Shown one piece after another: positions 1 through 8,430 of a stretch of 64,000 nt of DNA. The stretch lies in contig JAUJEA010000009.1 in assembly GCA_030442035.1 (NCBI GenBank), positions 124,001-188,000 of the forward strand, in the 5' to 3' direction. The DNA is from Splendidivirga corallicola (lineage in GTDB: Bacteria > Bacteroidota > Bacteroidia > Cytophagales > Cyclobacteriaceae). Each line of letters starts with the position of its first letter. The stretch's first letter is position 1. The notes beneath the pieces are model-generated. The model searched no databases. It saw nothing but the letters and a program-made list of their open reading frames with translations, and was not told the DNA's origin. A program made the position numbers and the translations under genes.

Positions 1-585
1 CTAGCGCAGCATGTACCAACAGTAAGTATCGATTATTGTTATCGGCTGAGGCAGCGTTATCGTTTTCATTTCAAGCTAAGTAAAAGCAGAAAAACCAAGC
101 TTGGTGATTATCGGTTTGATCCTTCTACAAAATCGCACACGATTTCTGTTAACTATGACCTTAACCCTTACTCCTTCTTGATCACTTATATACATGAAGT
201 GGCGCATTTGGTTGTGAGAGAGGTGTATGGAAATAACTCAGCCCCTCATGGAAAAGAGTGGAAACGCACATTCAAGGAGCTCTTTTCTCCATTACTAAAC
301 GATTCGGTTTTCCCTCAAAAGATCCTGGTACCGCTCGTAAAATATTTGCGCAACCCTAAGGCTTCCTCTTATGCAGATGGAGCTTTACTTATGGCATTGC
401 ATACATATGACGATAAGGATAATCAAGCCAACTTTCTACACCAGCTTGAATCCGGAAGGATCTTTCGCATTGGATCAAGGGTGTTTAAAAAAGGCAATAC
501 AAGAAGAACAAGAGTGCTGTGCCTGGAACCTAAAACTGGTAGAAAATATTTGATATCAAAAATGGCCGAGGTTGAACCACTTTGA
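1..585 (+). CDS. SprT-like zinc metalloprotease domain protein, 5' end missing
   Basis: The frame is open from base 1, so the gene begins before the window; 194 codons are visible. An HEVAH zinc-binding motif (bases 193-207) is followed about 15 residues later by a PHGKEW segment whose His can be the third ligand, the arrangement of SprT/Spartan-like domains. The upstream stretch (RYRFHFKLSKSRKTKLGDYR, then an NYDLNPYSFLITYIHE region) also fits the family. SprT-like proteins in bacteria are presumed metalloproteases, some acting on DNA-protein crosslinks, but the substrate here is unknown. The gene ends 3 bp from the convergent gene at 589. The first ATG-like start visible (178) lies inside the domain and is not a real start. 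Confidence 0.85.
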   Translation, partial: LAQHVPTVSIDYCYRLRQRYRFHFKLSKSRKTKLGDYRFDPSTKSHTISVNYDLNPYSFLITYIHEVAHLVVREVYGNNSAPHGKEWKRTFKELFSPLLNDSVFPQKILVPLVKYLRNPKASSYADGALLMALHTYDDKDNQANFLHQLESGRIFRIGSRVFKKGNTRRTRVLCLEPKTGRKYLISKMAEVEPL

Positions 586-588
586 ACT

Positions 589-1191
589 TTAACTTGGAGT
601 TGCCAACCTTCTATTGATGAAATGTTCAACCAAAGCAAGAAATTTTTGGGGAGGAAGTGTACGCCAGTTGGTGATTTGGAGATTGCCACCAAAATTAATA
701 TAGGAATCAATATTATAGTTTTTCCATTCTTCGAGAACAAAATCTCTAAAGTTAATCGCAGCAATCCACCCATCTTCAACATCCTCAAACCACTCTTCAT
801 AATAGCAGTCGTCCGAGCCATGAAAATTAAGCACATTTTCTCCGATCAAAACAAATTTCCTAATGCCCAATGTCACAAAGTGATCAATGATGTTTCGCTT
901 AAAGTGCATGATGTCATTGTTGATTGCATCATTCCATTCACCAATAAACTCTATGACAATGGTCCCATGCTGATAATCAACAAAGAGTATTTTTATATAG
1001 AGTGTATCTGACCCCATATAATCCCAGGCAGGATCAATGTAGTAACCATAAATGGTCTCTGAGTAAAGATCAAAATTGTACTGTTTCCCATGGAATGGTG
1101 AGCTCTCGTCCAGGGAAGAATCATAGTATTTGTGCCAGTTATAAAAAGGTTCTATATCATGCACTCTTGCCTGCTTTAATACCAAATACAA
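589..1191 (-). CDS. Hypothetical protein, 200 aa
   Basis: I do not recognise the family. It is a soluble, acidic, aromatic-rich protein (many Tyr, Trp and Phe) with no signal peptide or membrane segment. The start is a TTG at 1191, and an in-frame stop lies two codons upstream, so this is the first possible start; a GTG about ten codons in is an alternative. It follows the BadF-type kinase gene with a 33-bp gap on the same strand, so the two are probably co-transcribed. The length of the open frame and the protein-like composition support a real gene. It ends 3 bp from the SprT-like gene, tail to tail. Confidence 0.65.
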   Translation of the reverse strand: MYLVLKQARVHDIEPFYNWHKYYDSSLDESSPFHGKQYNFDLYSETIYGYYIDPAWDYMGSDTLYIKILFVDYQHGTIVIEFIGEWNDAINNDIMHFKRNIIDHFVTLGIRKFVLIGENVLNFHGSDDCYYEEWFEDVEDGWIAAINFRDFVLEEWKNYNIDSYINFGGNLQITNWRTLPPQKFLALVEHFINRRLATPS

Positions 1192-1224
1192 AGTTCCTCA
1201 AAATAGTTGAGTTTCAATATATTC

Positions 1225-2067
1225 TTAACCGTTTTCTTGGTGAAAAAGTGTAAGTCCGGCAATCGGATTTTCAAGAATGTTTCTCACGGTTACTTTTTTA
1301 TCACTTGCAACTTGTCTTAATATATCTCCAAAATAATAGGCAACACCACCCACAAAATGAACCTTGTACTGTGAATGATTTTCATACTTCATAACATTCT
1401 TCTCAAAGAATAGATCAAATGCTTCATACAAGATAGTATAGATTGAAGTATCCTTACGGTGATCGAACAAGAACTTGGTGAAAGAAGCCAGATAGCGATT
1501 TGGGAAAGATCCTTTATGTATCTTTTGCAGAACATCCTCTCTTTTAAGTTGATATCGCAAATTTGCTTTTTCCATGATCAGTGGGGGAAGCTCATTGCGC
1601 AGATACGCAGCAATGAATTTTTTTCCCAAATAGGCGCCACTCCCTTCGTCCCCGAGGAAAAAACCCAAAGGCTGAATATTTTCGAGTATTTTCTCACCGT
1701 CGTAAAGGCAGGAATTTGCACCTGTGCCAAGTATGCAGGCTATTCCGGATTCATTGTTGCAAAGGCCTCTGGCTGCAGCCAGAATATCCGTATAGACCTC
1801 AATAGTAGCTTCCGGAAAAATTTCGGAAAAGGCATTTTGAACAATCTTGATTTGATCCTTTCCGGAGCATCCGGCACCATAAAAAAAAATGCTTTGTACA
1901 GGGTCATGAATGGAGGGTAGCAGATTACTTTTAATCTCCTCTACGATTGCTTCCGGTTCCTGGTAAAAGGGATTGAAGCCTATGGTTTTGGCCTGTTGTA
2001 TTTGCCCATTGCTCCGTATTATTCTCCATTCTGTTTTCGTAGATCCACTATCTGCAATGAGTTTCAT
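1225..2067 (-). CDS. BadF/BadG/BcrA/BcrD-type ATPase, N-acetylglucosamine kinase-like
   Basis: A 280-residue ASKHA-fold ATPase. Visible family motifs are the phosphate-1 loop near the N-terminus (ADSGSTKTEW), the phosphate-2 segment (LGTGANSCLYDG) and the adenosine loop near the C-terminus (HFVGGVAYYFGDIL). This domain is found in eukaryotic-type N-acetylglucosamine kinases and in many Bacteroidota proteins annotated as sugar or amino-sugar kinases. The likely reaction is ATP-dependent phosphorylation of an amino sugar, perhaps from peptidoglycan turnover, but the substrate is inference. Length is typical. It sits 69 bp after the cytochrome b5-like gene and 33 bp before the 200-aa unknown gene on the same strand. 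Confidence 0.85.
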   Translation of the reverse strand: MKLIADSGSTKTEWRIIRSNGQIQQAKTIGFNPFYQEPEAIVEEIKSNLLPSIHDPVQSIFFYGAGCSGKDQIKIVQNAFSEIFPEATIEVYTDILAAARGLCNNESGIACILGTGANSCLYDGEKILENIQPLGFFLGDEGSGAYLGKKFIAAYLRNELPPLIMEKANLRYQLKREDVLQKIHKGSFPNRYLASFTKFLFDHRKDTSIYTILYEAFDLFFEKNVMKYENHSQYKVHFVGGVAYYFGDILRQVASDKKVTVRNILENPIAGLTLFHQENG

Positions 2068-2136
2068 ATAGTTCCTTAGCGTATGTTAAATAATGATAAA
2101 CTTCTTTAAATCTAAATAAGTTAGGGATACTACACA

Positions 2137-2388
2137 TTATCGTTTCAAAACCCCTACTACTTCAAATTTATCAAAAACATTTTCTGTATGCGGTGCATCT
2201 TTAAGCTCTGCTGTGAGATCCTGACCTGCCCAATGTTCGTAATGCTTTCCATCTCGCCAAAGCCTTGACTTGCTAAGATCATAAATGAGACCTTTATAGG
2301 CACACCATATTTCTTTAGCATCCTGACCGTTTTTAAGAGCCAGTTGACTTTTACTATAAATTTTTAACGACGCTTTGTCTTTTTTCAC
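2137..2388 (-). CDS. Small cytochrome b5-like heme/steroid-binding domain protein
   Basis: An 83-residue single-domain protein. It has the bacterial cytochrome b5-like pattern: a YSKSQLALKNG opening, WCAYKGLIYDLSKSRLW, then GKHYEHWAGQDLT and DAPHTENV. His residues in these last two segments are candidate axial heme ligands, although the classical HPGG motif is absent. It has no signal peptide, so it is probably cytoplasmic or peripheral. Family members may bind heme or hydrophobic ligands; the role here is unknown. It is the first gene of a possible three-gene minus-strand operon ending at 589. Confidence 0.75.
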   Translation of the reverse strand: MKKDKASLKIYSKSQLALKNGQDAKEIWCAYKGLIYDLSKSRLWRDGKHYEHWAGQDLTAELKDAPHTENVFDKFEVVGVLKR

Positions 2389-2642
2389 AAATTAACAATC
2401 AAAGTACCAAATCCTATCCATTGATCTTTTTGCTTCTTATAGCAGATCAGTCCATCACAAATAAATAGCATTTTCAACCAATGCTAATGTATATTAATGT
2501 TTATTTTTGAGAGAAGATAATATTATTGGGCTTCATTGCATTCGCCATATACCAACTTAATAAGTTTGGATGCATCAATATCATATGTCTTAATATTTTC
2601 TTAGATTTATTTATATTTTTTAAAAATTAAAGACCAATCGAC

Positions 2643-2993
2643 TTGTCAGGTTTATCTAATTCAGAGAAGTTTATCAAGAACTTGATCGGATTTGTTGAGA
2701 CTAAGATTGAGCTTCTCAAGCTGGATGTTAGAGAGGAAATTTCAAAAGTACTTGCAAAACTCATCGCTATCATTGTTTTACTTCTTTTGTGTTTTTTGAT
2801 GATCATATTTCTGAGCCTGGCACTGGGTAATTATCTCAATGATATTCTGGAAAGCAGTTTTTTGGGGTATTTAATTGTGGCTGCTGTATATTTGATACTT
2901 ATTGCAATCATGAATTTTCTTAAGAACAGTGGATCCTTTAAAAAGATGATTGATAAACAGGTTAAGAAAATGGTAAGCAAAAATGGAGAATGA
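2643..2993 (+). CDS. Phage-holin-like (Phage_holin_3_6 type) membrane protein
   Basis: A 116-residue protein with a charged amphipathic N-terminus (residues about 1-38), two adjacent hydrophobic segments (about 39-68 and 74-92) and a basic tail. This is the layout of the Phage_holin_3_6 family, widespread in bacterial chromosomes and unrelated to prophages in most cases. The start is a TTG at 2643; no earlier ATG is in frame. Its 3' end overlaps the next gene by 11 bp, which suggests translational coupling. No phage genes are nearby. A role in membrane stress or membrane organisation is inference from its neighbours, including a lipid-synthesis gene. Confidence 0.75.
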   Translation: MSGLSNSEKFIKNLIGFVETKIELLKLDVREEISKVLAKLIAIIVLLLLCFLMIIFLSLALGNYLNDILESSFLGYLIVAAVYLILIAIMNFLKNSGSFKKMIDKQVKKMVSKNGE

Positions 2994-3405
2994 TATAAAC
3001 GAAATTTCGATTAAAAGAGGTGATATTGATTACGAAAGGGCTGAACTGATAAAGTCAAGTGAGGATTATAAAACTGCCCTTGAGGATCAGTTAACACATA
3101 TTAAAAATAATATGGCCTTTTGGGGGAAAAGAGCTTTGATTATTGGAGGAGCGCTGTTTGTGTCCTATAAATTATATAAATGGATTAGTTCCGATGCTGA
3201 GGATGAGTACAATCAGGAGGAGCTTCAAAAACCCCAGAACCAGCAACTGGCTGTAATTAGTCCGAAGCGTGAGTCCTCTCTTATCAGGGCTATAAAGGAT
3301 CAGATTACATTTTTCTTAATCGCCATGGCACGAGAAAAATTAAAGGAATTTTTGGAAAGTACAGAGGAAAAAACCGAGCATGCAGATACTAACGACACTG
3401 TCTGA
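2983..3405 (+). CDS. Unknown single-pass membrane protein, 140 aa
   Basis: I do not recognise the family. The protein has a charged N-terminal helix (residues 1-45), one clear hydrophobic segment (about 48-66), an acidic linker, and a C-terminal amphipathic part with a second hydrophobic stretch (ITFFLIAMA). Its start overlaps the holin-like gene by 11 bp and its end overlaps the GGGP synthase gene by 26 bp, so the three genes are very likely one transcript. Conserved pairing with holin-like proteins is common in Bacteroidota; the function is unknown. Confidence 0.75.
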   Translation: MENDINEISIKRGDIDYERAELIKSSEDYKTALEDQLTHIKNNMAFWGKRALIIGGALFVSYKLYKWISSDAEDEYNQEELQKPQNQQLAVISPKRESSLIRAIKDQITFFLIAMAREKLKEFLESTEEKTEHADTNDTV

Positions 3406-4144
3406 TAGGAAAATTAAGGGAATTAAGTCATTTGCTCTTCTAGTAGATCCCGATAAAATTGGAGACCATGGTTCCTTTGCAAAATTGGTAGCACAAAGCC
3501 AGGAGAACAAAGTAGATTTTTGTTTTGTAGGAGGCAGTCTTATTACCACAAATAATATTGGAGAGATTATTAAAATCATCAAAGATTATAGCAATATACC
3601 TGTGGTATTGTTCCCTGGTAGCAATATGCATATAGAAAGCTCCGCTGATGCCATATTGTTTTTGTCACTTATATCGGGAAGAAATCCTGAGCTTCTTATA
3701 GGCCAGCATGTTGTGGCAGCACCCATTCTTAAAAGATTGAACCTTGAAGTACTTCCAACCGGATACATTTTGGTAAACTCGGGAAACCAAACTACAGTTT
3801 CTTATATGAGTAATACCCAGCCTGTTCCTTATGATAAGCCAAGTGTGGCTGCTTGTACTGCCATGGCAGGCGAAATGTTAGGTTTGAGGTTAATATATTT
3901 GGATGCAGGAAGTGGTGCCAGAAATCCGGTTTCACCAAAAATGATTTCAAGAGTGAATAAATCTATCAAAGCCCCTTTAATTGTTGGGGGGGGAATCGAT
4001 AGTAAAGAAAAAGCACAAAACATACTAGCTGCGGGAGCAGATGTTATCGTAGTTGGTAATGGAATTGAGAAGAACCCGGATGTGTTGATTGATATATCCG
4101 AAAAGGTAAATCAAGTGAATGAGTCACTAAACATTCATGAGTGA
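3380..4144 (+). CDS. Geranylgeranylglyceryl / heptaprenylglyceryl phosphate synthase (GGGPS family)
   Basis: A 254-residue TIM-barrel prenyltransferase of the GGGPS/PcrB family. The enzyme joins a polyprenyl diphosphate to sn-glycerol-1-phosphate. Visible family segments are LLVDPDKIG (substrate entry), FVGGSLIT, VVLFPGS, EVLPTGYILVN, LIYLDAGSGA, PLIVGGGI and ADVIVVGNGIE, the last two being the phosphate-binding loops. Bacteroidota homologues are known to make the archaeal-type ether lipid precursor, but the final product in these bacteria is not settled. Prenyl chain length cannot be read here. The gene overlaps the unknown membrane gene by 26 bp upstream and the convergent AraC gene by 18 bp downstream. 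Confidence 0.92.
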   Translation: MQILTTLSDRKIKGIKSFALLVDPDKIGDHGSFAKLVAQSQENKVDFCFVGGSLITTNNIGEIIKIIKDYSNIPVVLFPGSNMHIESSADAILFLSLISGRNPELLIGQHVVAAPILKRLNLEVLPTGYILVNSGNQTTVSYMSNTQPVPYDKPSVAACTAMAGEMLGLRLIYLDAGSGARNPVSPKMISRVNKSIKAPLIVGGGIDSKEKAQNILAAGADVIVVGNGIEKNPDVLIDISEKVNQVNESLNIHE

Positions 4145-5044
4145 TTCTCGGCGTCTCATTTTTCCAGCAGGGATTCCAAACATCATTTTGAACCTACGAC
4201 AAAAATAAGCTGTGTCTTTATAACCTACATCCTTACCAATTTCCCGAATGCTCTTTTTAGATGTTCTAAGTAAGGTTACAGCCATTTCCATCCTCTGATA
4301 TTCTATATAATCTTGAGGATTAATACCAGTGAGCATTTTGAAATACTGACCGACATAATCTTCCGATACATTGGCCACATTCGCCAAAACCTTATTTGAA
4401 AGATCTCCTCCAAGATGTTCCTTAATAAAGGCAAAAATATCTATCAATCTTGGATCTTTGAAGTAGGTACTGTTAGTAGCCAATTGCTCAACAAAGAGTC
4501 GGTTTTTCAGAATAAACCTGATAATTTCAACGACCATATAGTCGGTACTTATTTTGATAATCCTGTCTTTTCCAGGGTCATCAGAAGCAGATTCACCCAG
4601 AATGCTTTTTACAATGGACCTGATTTTGTCGTTTTCAATTACAAAAGGAGGGATGTCCAATGAGGCGAAGAAATTCACCGAATCAAAGACTTTGGCCTCA
4701 AAGTTCACATAAGAAAAACGTTCCGCGCCTTCCATCATTTCATTGTCAATGGTGGATTGGAAGTACTTCTCCTTATTACTCATGAAATCGTCATTGGTAA
4801 GATTAACGCTATCGCCTGCGCCATAAGTAATAGAAACCATTTTTCCTCCGGGAATAAAGAGTAAATCTCCCTCCCGGACAGTTTCCTTATCTTTACCAAA
4901 ATAAATACTACCTTTTTCCATCAAAATTAATGTGTTCTCCACATCATAATAGTTTTCGATGGTCACTGGCTGTAAAATTTTAATATTTTTAGCTTTTATG
5001 AAGCTTACACCTAACGACTCGATGATCTTATTATAATCTTCCAT
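4127..5044 (-). CDS. AraC-family transcriptional regulator
   Basis: A 305-residue protein. The C-terminal 100 residues hold two helix-turn-helix units of the AraC type, with VANVSEDYVGQYFKMLTGINP and a second helix set ending KDTAYFCRRFKMMFGIPAGKMR, a strong family signature. The N-terminal part looks like a cupin-type sensor domain (LMEKGSIYFGKDKETVREGDLLFIPGG). The ligand is not evident. The gene overlaps the convergent GGGPS gene by 18 bp at the 3' end. Two copies of a 14-bp AT-only repeat lie in its upstream region (5060 and 5115) and may be autoregulatory sites. Confidence 0.88.
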   Translation of the reverse strand: MEDYNKIIESLGVSFIKAKNIKILQPVTIENYYDVENTLILMEKGSIYFGKDKETVREGDLLFIPGGKMVSITYGAGDSVNLTNDDFMSNKEKYFQSTIDNEMMEGAERFSYVNFEAKVFDSVNFFASLDIPPFVIENDKIRSIVKSILGESASDDPGKDRIIKISTDYMVVEIIRFILKNRLFVEQLATNSTYFKDPRLIDIFAFIKEHLGGDLSNKVLANVANVSEDYVGQYFKMLTGINPQDYIEYQRMEMAVTLLRTSKKSIREIGKDVGYKDTAYFCRRFKMMFGIPAGKMRRRESLMNV

Positions 5045-5059
5045 CGCCGAAATTATATG

Positions 5060-5128
5060 ATTTTATTATAAAAAATATAACTATAGGTTAAAATAATTGT
5101 ATAAATCTAATGAAATTTTATTATAAAA
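5060..5128. repeat. Pair of 14-bp direct repeats upstream of the AraC-family gene
   Basis: ATTTTATTATAAAA occurs exactly at 5060-5073 and again at 5115-5128, 55 bp apart start to start, in the 145-bp gap upstream of the AraC-type gene. Direct half-sites are typical for AraC regulators, so these could be autoregulatory sites. The sequence contains only A and T in an AT-rich gap, so chance similarity is quite possible. Confidence 0.35.
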
Positions 5129-5189
5129 CAAATTTTAGCAGATTTTCACTTATTTCAACGCGCATTGTAAAGACTCTTTGTAAATTATA

Positions 5190-6329
5190 TTATTTTAAGA
5201 GTTCTCTGGAAATTACAATTTTTTGAATTTCCGAGGTTCCCTCATAGATCTGAGTGATCTTGGCATCCCTCATTAGCCTCTCCACATGGTACTCTTTCAC
5301 ATAGCCATAACCACCGTGTACCTGTACAGCTTCTATGGAAACATCCATGGCAGTTTTTGATGCGAAGAGCTTGGCCATAGCACTTTCTTTCCCAAAGTCT
5401 CGTTTTTGATCCTTCAAATATGCTGCTTTCAGGCATAGCAATCTTGCCGCATCTATCTTTGTGGCCATGTCCGCCAATTTAAATTGTATGGCTTGATGTT
5501 TTGAAATTTCCTTACCAAAAGCCTTTCTTTCCTTAGAATATTTCAGTGCCAGTTCATACGATCCCGATGCAATCCCCAACGCCTGGGAAGCGATTCCTAT
5601 TCTACCACCATTGAGTGTATTCATCGCAAAATTGAATCCAAAGCCATCCTCCCCAATTCTGTTTTCTTTTGGAACTTTAACATCTGTAAACATTAAAGAA
5701 TGCGTATCCGAACCTCGTATTCCAAGCTTATCTTCTTTTTTACCAACCACAAAACCCTCCATATCCCTTTCCACGATCAAAGCATTGATACCCTTATGTT
5801 TTTTTTCCGGATTTGTTTGTGCTATGACAATATATATGGAAGCACTTTTTCCGTTGGTGATCCAATTTTTAGTTCCATTGAGTAAGTAGTAATCACCCTT
5901 ATCCTCTGCGGTAGTTCTTTGGGAAGTAGCATCCGAGCCTGCCTCAGGTTCGGAGAGGCAAAAGGCGCCAATAATTTCTCCGGTGGCAAGTCTTTTTAAA
6001 TACTTCTCTTTTTGTTCCTCTGTTCCATATTTTTCCAATCCCCAACATACAAGAGAATTATTAACAGACATGCACACAGAAGCGGAAGCATCAATTTTGG
6101 AAATCTCTTCCATGGCGAGAACATAGGAAATAGTATCCATGCCACCTCCATTATATTTGGGATCTACCATCATACCCATAAAACCAAGCTCTCCCATTTT
6201 TTTAATTTGCTCTGTAGGAAACTTTTGTTGTTCATCTCTGTCTATCACACCAGGTAAAAGTTCTGATTGAGCAAATTCTCTTGCTGCAGCTTGAACGGCC
6301 AAATGTTCTTCGGTCAGCTCAAAATTCAT
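5190..6329 (-). CDS. Acyl-CoA dehydrogenase, short/branched-chain type
   Basis: A 379-residue FAD enzyme that forms the alpha-beta double bond in acyl-CoA during fatty acid or branched-chain amino acid breakdown, passing electrons to ETF. The family signatures are present: AFCLSEPEAGSDA, NGTKNWITNG, RIGIASQALGIA, QAIQFKLADM and the C-terminal IYEGTSEIQ, where Glu363 is the expected catalytic base. The length is standard for short-chain/butyryl-CoA dehydrogenases. Chain-length preference cannot be assigned. A TATATTTG box on the minus strand (6362-6369) sits just upstream of the start and may be its promoter -7 element. Confidence 0.93.
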   Translation of the reverse strand: MNFELTEEHLAVQAAAREFAQSELLPGVIDRDEQQKFPTEQIKKMGELGFMGMMVDPKYNGGGMDTISYVLAMEEISKIDASASVCMSVNNSLVCWGLEKYGTEEQKEKYLKRLATGEIIGAFCLSEPEAGSDATSQRTTAEDKGDYYLLNGTKNWITNGKSASIYIVIAQTNPEKKHKGINALIVERDMEGFVVGKKEDKLGIRGSDTHSLMFTDVKVPKENRIGEDGFGFNFAMNTLNGGRIGIASQALGIASGSYELALKYSKERKAFGKEISKHQAIQFKLADMATKIDAARLLCLKAAYLKDQKRDFGKESAMAKLFASKTAMDVSIEAVQVHGGYGYVKEYHVERLMRDAKITQIYEGTSEIQKIVISRELLK

Positions 6330-6410
6330 AAGTCTATGTCGTTTAAGTTATCTGAGGTCCGCAAATATATAAATTTTGCTTTGAAATATTGGATTTTAGA
6401 GATTCTAAAA

Positions 6411-7091
6411 CTAATCTCTTCTTCCGAGAAAAATCATAATGTAATACAATAAAGTTGCAAGCGAACCTAAAGCAGCAACTACATAGGTCCTGGCGGCCCA
6501 TTTCAGAGCATCTTCTGCAGCGCGATGCTCCTGAGTGGTAACGATTCCCCTTCTATCTATCCAGGCTAATGCCCGGTTGCTTGCATCGTATTCCACAGGT
6601 AATGTGATAAAACTGAATAATGTGGTGGCAGCAAACATGATTATTCCTATCAAAAGCAGGGAAGGGAATGAATTGATAAAAATGATACCGGCAAGAATTA
6701 CCCAATGCATTAATTGTGAGCTTACATTCACAACAGGTACCAATTGTGATCTCATCGTTAACCAGCTATATGCCGAGGCATGTTGAACAGCATGGCCACA
6801 TTCGTGAGCGGCGACCGCAGCGGCAGCGGCATTGCGTTGATGATATACCGCCTCACTTAGATTAACCGTTTTTGTTGCAGGATTATAATGATCTGTTAAC
6901 TGACCTGGTACCGAGGTCACTTTTACATCATATATTCCGTGATCAGCCAACATTAACTCAGCAACCTCTTTCCCGCTAAGATCGGATTGTAAATGTAGCT
7001 GCGAATATTTTCGGAATTTACTTTTAAGTCTTTGGCTAACAAACAAGCTAATGAGCATGAATATTCCGCCTATTAAATATGCACCCATCAT
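6411..7091 (-). CDS. Membrane zinc metallopeptidase, YugP/Zn_peptidase_2 family
   Basis: A 226-residue membrane protein of the neutral zinc metallopeptidase family (DUF-type YugP). It has an N-terminal membrane anchor (residues about 2-20), an HECGHAVQHA zinc motif near residue 95, and two or three hydrophobic segments in the C-terminal half (about 125-165 and 200-222). The conserved opening YSQLHLQSDLSGKEVAELML and the YNPATKTVNLSE segment before the zinc site fit the family. Substrate is unknown. It stands alone, with 81 bp to the acyl-CoA dehydrogenase gene downstream and a 310-bp gap upstream. Confidence 0.88.
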   Translation of the reverse strand: MMGAYLIGGIFMLISLFVSQRLKSKFRKYSQLHLQSDLSGKEVAELMLADHGIYDVKVTSVPGQLTDHYNPATKTVNLSEAVYHQRNAAAAAVAAHECGHAVQHASAYSWLTMRSQLVPVVNVSSQLMHWVILAGIIFINSFPSLLLIGIIMFAATTLFSFITLPVEYDASNRALAWIDRRGIVTTQEHRAAEDALKWAARTYVVAALGSLATLLYYIMIFLGRRD

Positions 7092-7401
7092 AATTGAAAT
7101 CTCCTTTCAGATTATAAAATTAAAATAATGTTTTGTAAATCAATTGTCCAGAATATCTGACAAAAAAACGTTTCAACAAATCTCCATAGAGGTCGACTAC
7201 AACAATAACGTAATCTTGTCTTAATTCTATAACGGTAGATTAATGTTTTCTATCATGACAATATCCAAGCCAATCCCATTTTATGACAAATAGTCATCAT
7301 TTATTTTACTTATGAATTCGTAAAATGTTCTGAAATTCAACAAAAGTTTATTTTAAAATTTCCTGTTTGGTCAGTCTGCTTAAAACCGGAGTAGAAGTTT
7401 C
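7092..7401. other. 310-bp intergenic gap without a recognised gene
   Basis: AT-rich spacer between the end of the flippase-like gene and the start of the zinc peptidase gene, both on the minus strand. No open frame longer than about 15 codons and no tRNA-like fold were seen. A short imperfect palindrome, ATGAC-AAATA-GTCAT, lies at 7283-7297; it may be a protein site or chance. The promoter of the zinc peptidase gene must lie here, but I could not place it with confidence. Confidence 0.5.
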
Positions 7402-8421
7402 CTAAGAAGTGATTTGAGTGCTGGAAACCTTTCTGTCTTTGACAATAACAGCACTTATGATTAAAGCGATACATCCAACGATGATCACTCCCAAGGTTTG
7501 TGAGGTATGTAAAATGAAAGCGAACAATTTTCCATCTTCTGCTGTAATGCCATATAGTACTAAGGCACCACCAACCATGGCATGGTAGGTCCCAATACCT
7601 CCCTGAACCGGTGCAATCATGCCAAGGCTTCCCATGGTTAATATAGTCAATCCGGCAATTAAGGACAGCCCAGAGGTTTCCGGCGCACTAAAAACAACAA
7701 CATAACTCATGGCATAATATAGCACCCATATAAATAGAGTCGATAGCCAGAAACCTGTTTTATTTTCAATTTTACCGATACTGGTTAAACCTTGCAGCAT
7801 GTTAAGAACAAATTCCTTGATTTTTTTATACAACAGGCTATTTTCCAATTTGTTCTTGTAAACCCTGATTATAATCAGTACGATCGCTCCTAAAAGAACA
7901 AGCATAAGTAAAAAATAAAGCTTATTGTTGTTGCTACTGCCGGTATTGGAAAAAAAGATTGGCCCCAAATAGGACTTTAACCTGTCAAATTCCAGAACAA
8001 AATTGATAAGAAGTAAAAGAGCAAAAGTTAGAAAATCAAGGATCCGCTCTAGAATAACAGAGCCAAAAGATTTGGAAATAGGTACGTCATCGGTTCTTTT
8101 TAAAATGCCACACCTCGAGACCTCTCCCATCCTTGGCATAATCAGATTTGTTAAATAACCGATCATTACTGCCAAAAAAGTTCTGAACAGTTTTGTTCGA
8201 TGCCCTGTTGCATTTAATAGGATCTGCCATCGATATGCTCTGAATAAATGACTGACCATTGCTAATAATACGGAAACAATTACCCACTTATAATCAAAGG
8301 ACTTAAGCTTTTGGAACATCTCCGGTACGTTTTGGTCTCGGAAAACATACCATAGTATACCCAATGCAATAGCCAGGGATATGAAATACTTCAGGAATTT
8401 TCGGACTGTGGGACTAGTCAA
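7402..8421 (-). CDS. Lysylphosphatidylglycerol synthase TM region / YbhN-like flippase-domain protein
   Basis: A 339-residue polytopic membrane protein with about eight hydrophobic segments. It contains the family's conserved pieces: RAYRWQILL near residue 64, YLTNLIMPRMGEVSRCGILKR around 90-110, ERILDF, and the MIAPVQGGIGTYHAMVGGAL motif near residue 275. Members include the integral domain of MprF and free-standing YbhN-like proteins, which are thought to move lipids or modified lipids; there is no aminoacyl-transferase domain here. It starts 9 bp after panD, so it appears to be the last gene of a panC-panD operon, an association without an obvious metabolic reason. Confidence 0.85.
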   Translation of the reverse strand: MTSPTVRKFLKYFISLAIALGILWYVFRDQNVPEMFQKLKSFDYKWVIVSVLLAMVSHLFRAYRWQILLNATGHRTKLFRTFLAVMIGYLTNLIMPRMGEVSRCGILKRTDDVPISKSFGSVILERILDFLTFALLLLINFVLEFDRLKSYLGPIFFSNTGSSNNNKLYFLLMLVLLGAIVLIIIRVYKNKLENSLLYKKIKEFVLNMLQGLTSIGKIENKTGFWLSTLFIWVLYYAMSYVVVFSAPETSGLSLIAGLTILTMGSLGMIAPVQGGIGTYHAMVGGALVLYGITAEDGKLFAFILHTSQTLGVIIVGCIALIISAVIVKDRKVSSTQITS

Positions 8422-8430
8422 TAAGATAGC

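Noticed and set aside
2643..2993. Holin-like gene as a sign of a prophage
   Set aside because: Holin-3_6-type proteins are common in bacterial chromosomes and no phage structural, integrase or lysin gene is nearby.
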